DNA of 6,269 bases from an uncultured bacterium (GTDB taxonomy: Bacteria > Cyanobacteriota > Vampirovibrionia > Gastranaerophilales > Gastranaerophilaceae): positions 5,834 to 12,102 of the forward strand of contig CAPYQR010000001.1 in the NCBI GenBank assembly GCA_948742005.1, read 5' to 3'. Shown here in pieces: positions 5,986-6,269 of this stretch. Both the position numbers and the translations under genes were made by a program. The notes below the pieces were generated by a model. That model ran no database searches and was not told the origin of the DNA. It was given only the letters and a program-made list of their open reading frames with translations. Position 1 is the stretch's first letter. Each line of letters starts with the position of its first letter.

Positions 5986-6269
5986 ATGAAAATCGCTGTA
6001 ATTTCAGATATCCATGCAAATAAATCAGCTCTTGAGAGGGTTTTAGACGATATTAAAATTTTTTCACCTGATAAAATATTTTGTCTGGGGGATTTAATTC
6101 TTGCAGGTTATAACCCTAATTATGTTTGTCAAAAAATGTTGGATTTAAAAGATGAATATAATGACAATTTTATTATAATTCAAGGAAATACAGATAAAAT
6201 GATTGCAAATTGCAGCGAGGATTTAATTGAGAAAACTAAAAAAGCGTTTCCGTGTATGGGGTATTCATT
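5986..6269 (+). CDS. Calcineurin-like metallophosphoesterase, 3' end outside the window
   Basis: The first 94 codons of a gene that runs off the right edge. Its product starts MKIAVISDIHANKSALE, typical of the YfcE/MJ0936-like group of small cytoplasmic metallophosphoesterases. Visible metal-site motifs are Asp8-x-His10 (SDIH), Gly35-Asp36 (LGD) and Gly67-Asn68-x-Asp70 (GNTD); the later His motifs would lie beyond the edge. The family uses two divalent metal ions to hydrolyse phosphomonoesters or phosphodiesters, but substrates vary and cannot be predicted here. AAGGAG (5974-5979), overlapping the stop codon of the previous gene, lies 6 bases before the ATG. The 10-base gap indicates translation from the same mRNA as the GT39-like pair, which may or may not mean a shared role. 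Confidence 0.9.
   Translation, partial: MKIAVISDIHANKSALERVLDDIKIFSPDKIFCLGDLILAGYNPNYVCQKMLDLKDEYNDNFIIIQGNTDKMIANCSEDLIEKTKKAFPCMGYS

Overview
The window is a very AT-rich stretch of bacterial chromosome with an ordinary housekeeping gene, ispG, at its centre-left. Genes are densely packed, the standard genetic code works throughout, and most Shine-Dalgarno sites are GGAG-type. The non-mevalonate isoprenoid pathway, Lys/Asn/Ile/Phe-rich proteins and paired GT39-like membrane proteins would fit a gut Gastranaerophilales (Vampirovibrionia/Melainabacteria) genome. That is my best guess only; a low-GC Bacillota, Elusimicrobiota or Fusobacteriota cannot be excluded without a database search.

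Left part, minus strand (1-1669). From right to left come ispG (608-1669), a small secreted protein of unknown family (128-523) with its own strong-looking promoter (573-601), and a rho-independent terminator (62-101). Bases 1-60 hold no gene. They carry a Shine-Dalgarno-like AAAGGAGA on the minus strand that may serve a gene starting just outside the window.

Divergent gap (1670-1711). Only 42 bases separate ispG from the plus-strand genes. A candidate plus-strand promoter overlaps the ispG start codon. ispG has no visible Shine-Dalgarno site, and a -10-like element sits where it would give a leaderless or nearly leaderless transcript.

Right part, plus strand (1712-6269). Two tandem, divergent paralogues of a large polytopic membrane protein (696 and 712 residues) look like GT-C/GT39 glycosyltransferases with an unusual extracytoplasmic module before the catalytic core and a soluble tail after it. 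Ten bases after the second begins a metallophosphoesterase that runs off the window. The tight spacing suggests one operon of the three.

The GT39-like pair probably uses a polyprenyl-phosphate sugar donor to decorate a surface lipid, glycan or protein. IspG lies in the pathway that makes the isoprenoid precursors of such lipid carriers, but the genes are divergent and this link is only thematic. The most notable material is the architecture of the paralogue pair and the uncharacterised secreted protein. I see no CRISPR array, mobile element, tRNA or rRNA, and no clear evidence of a wholly new multi-gene system.
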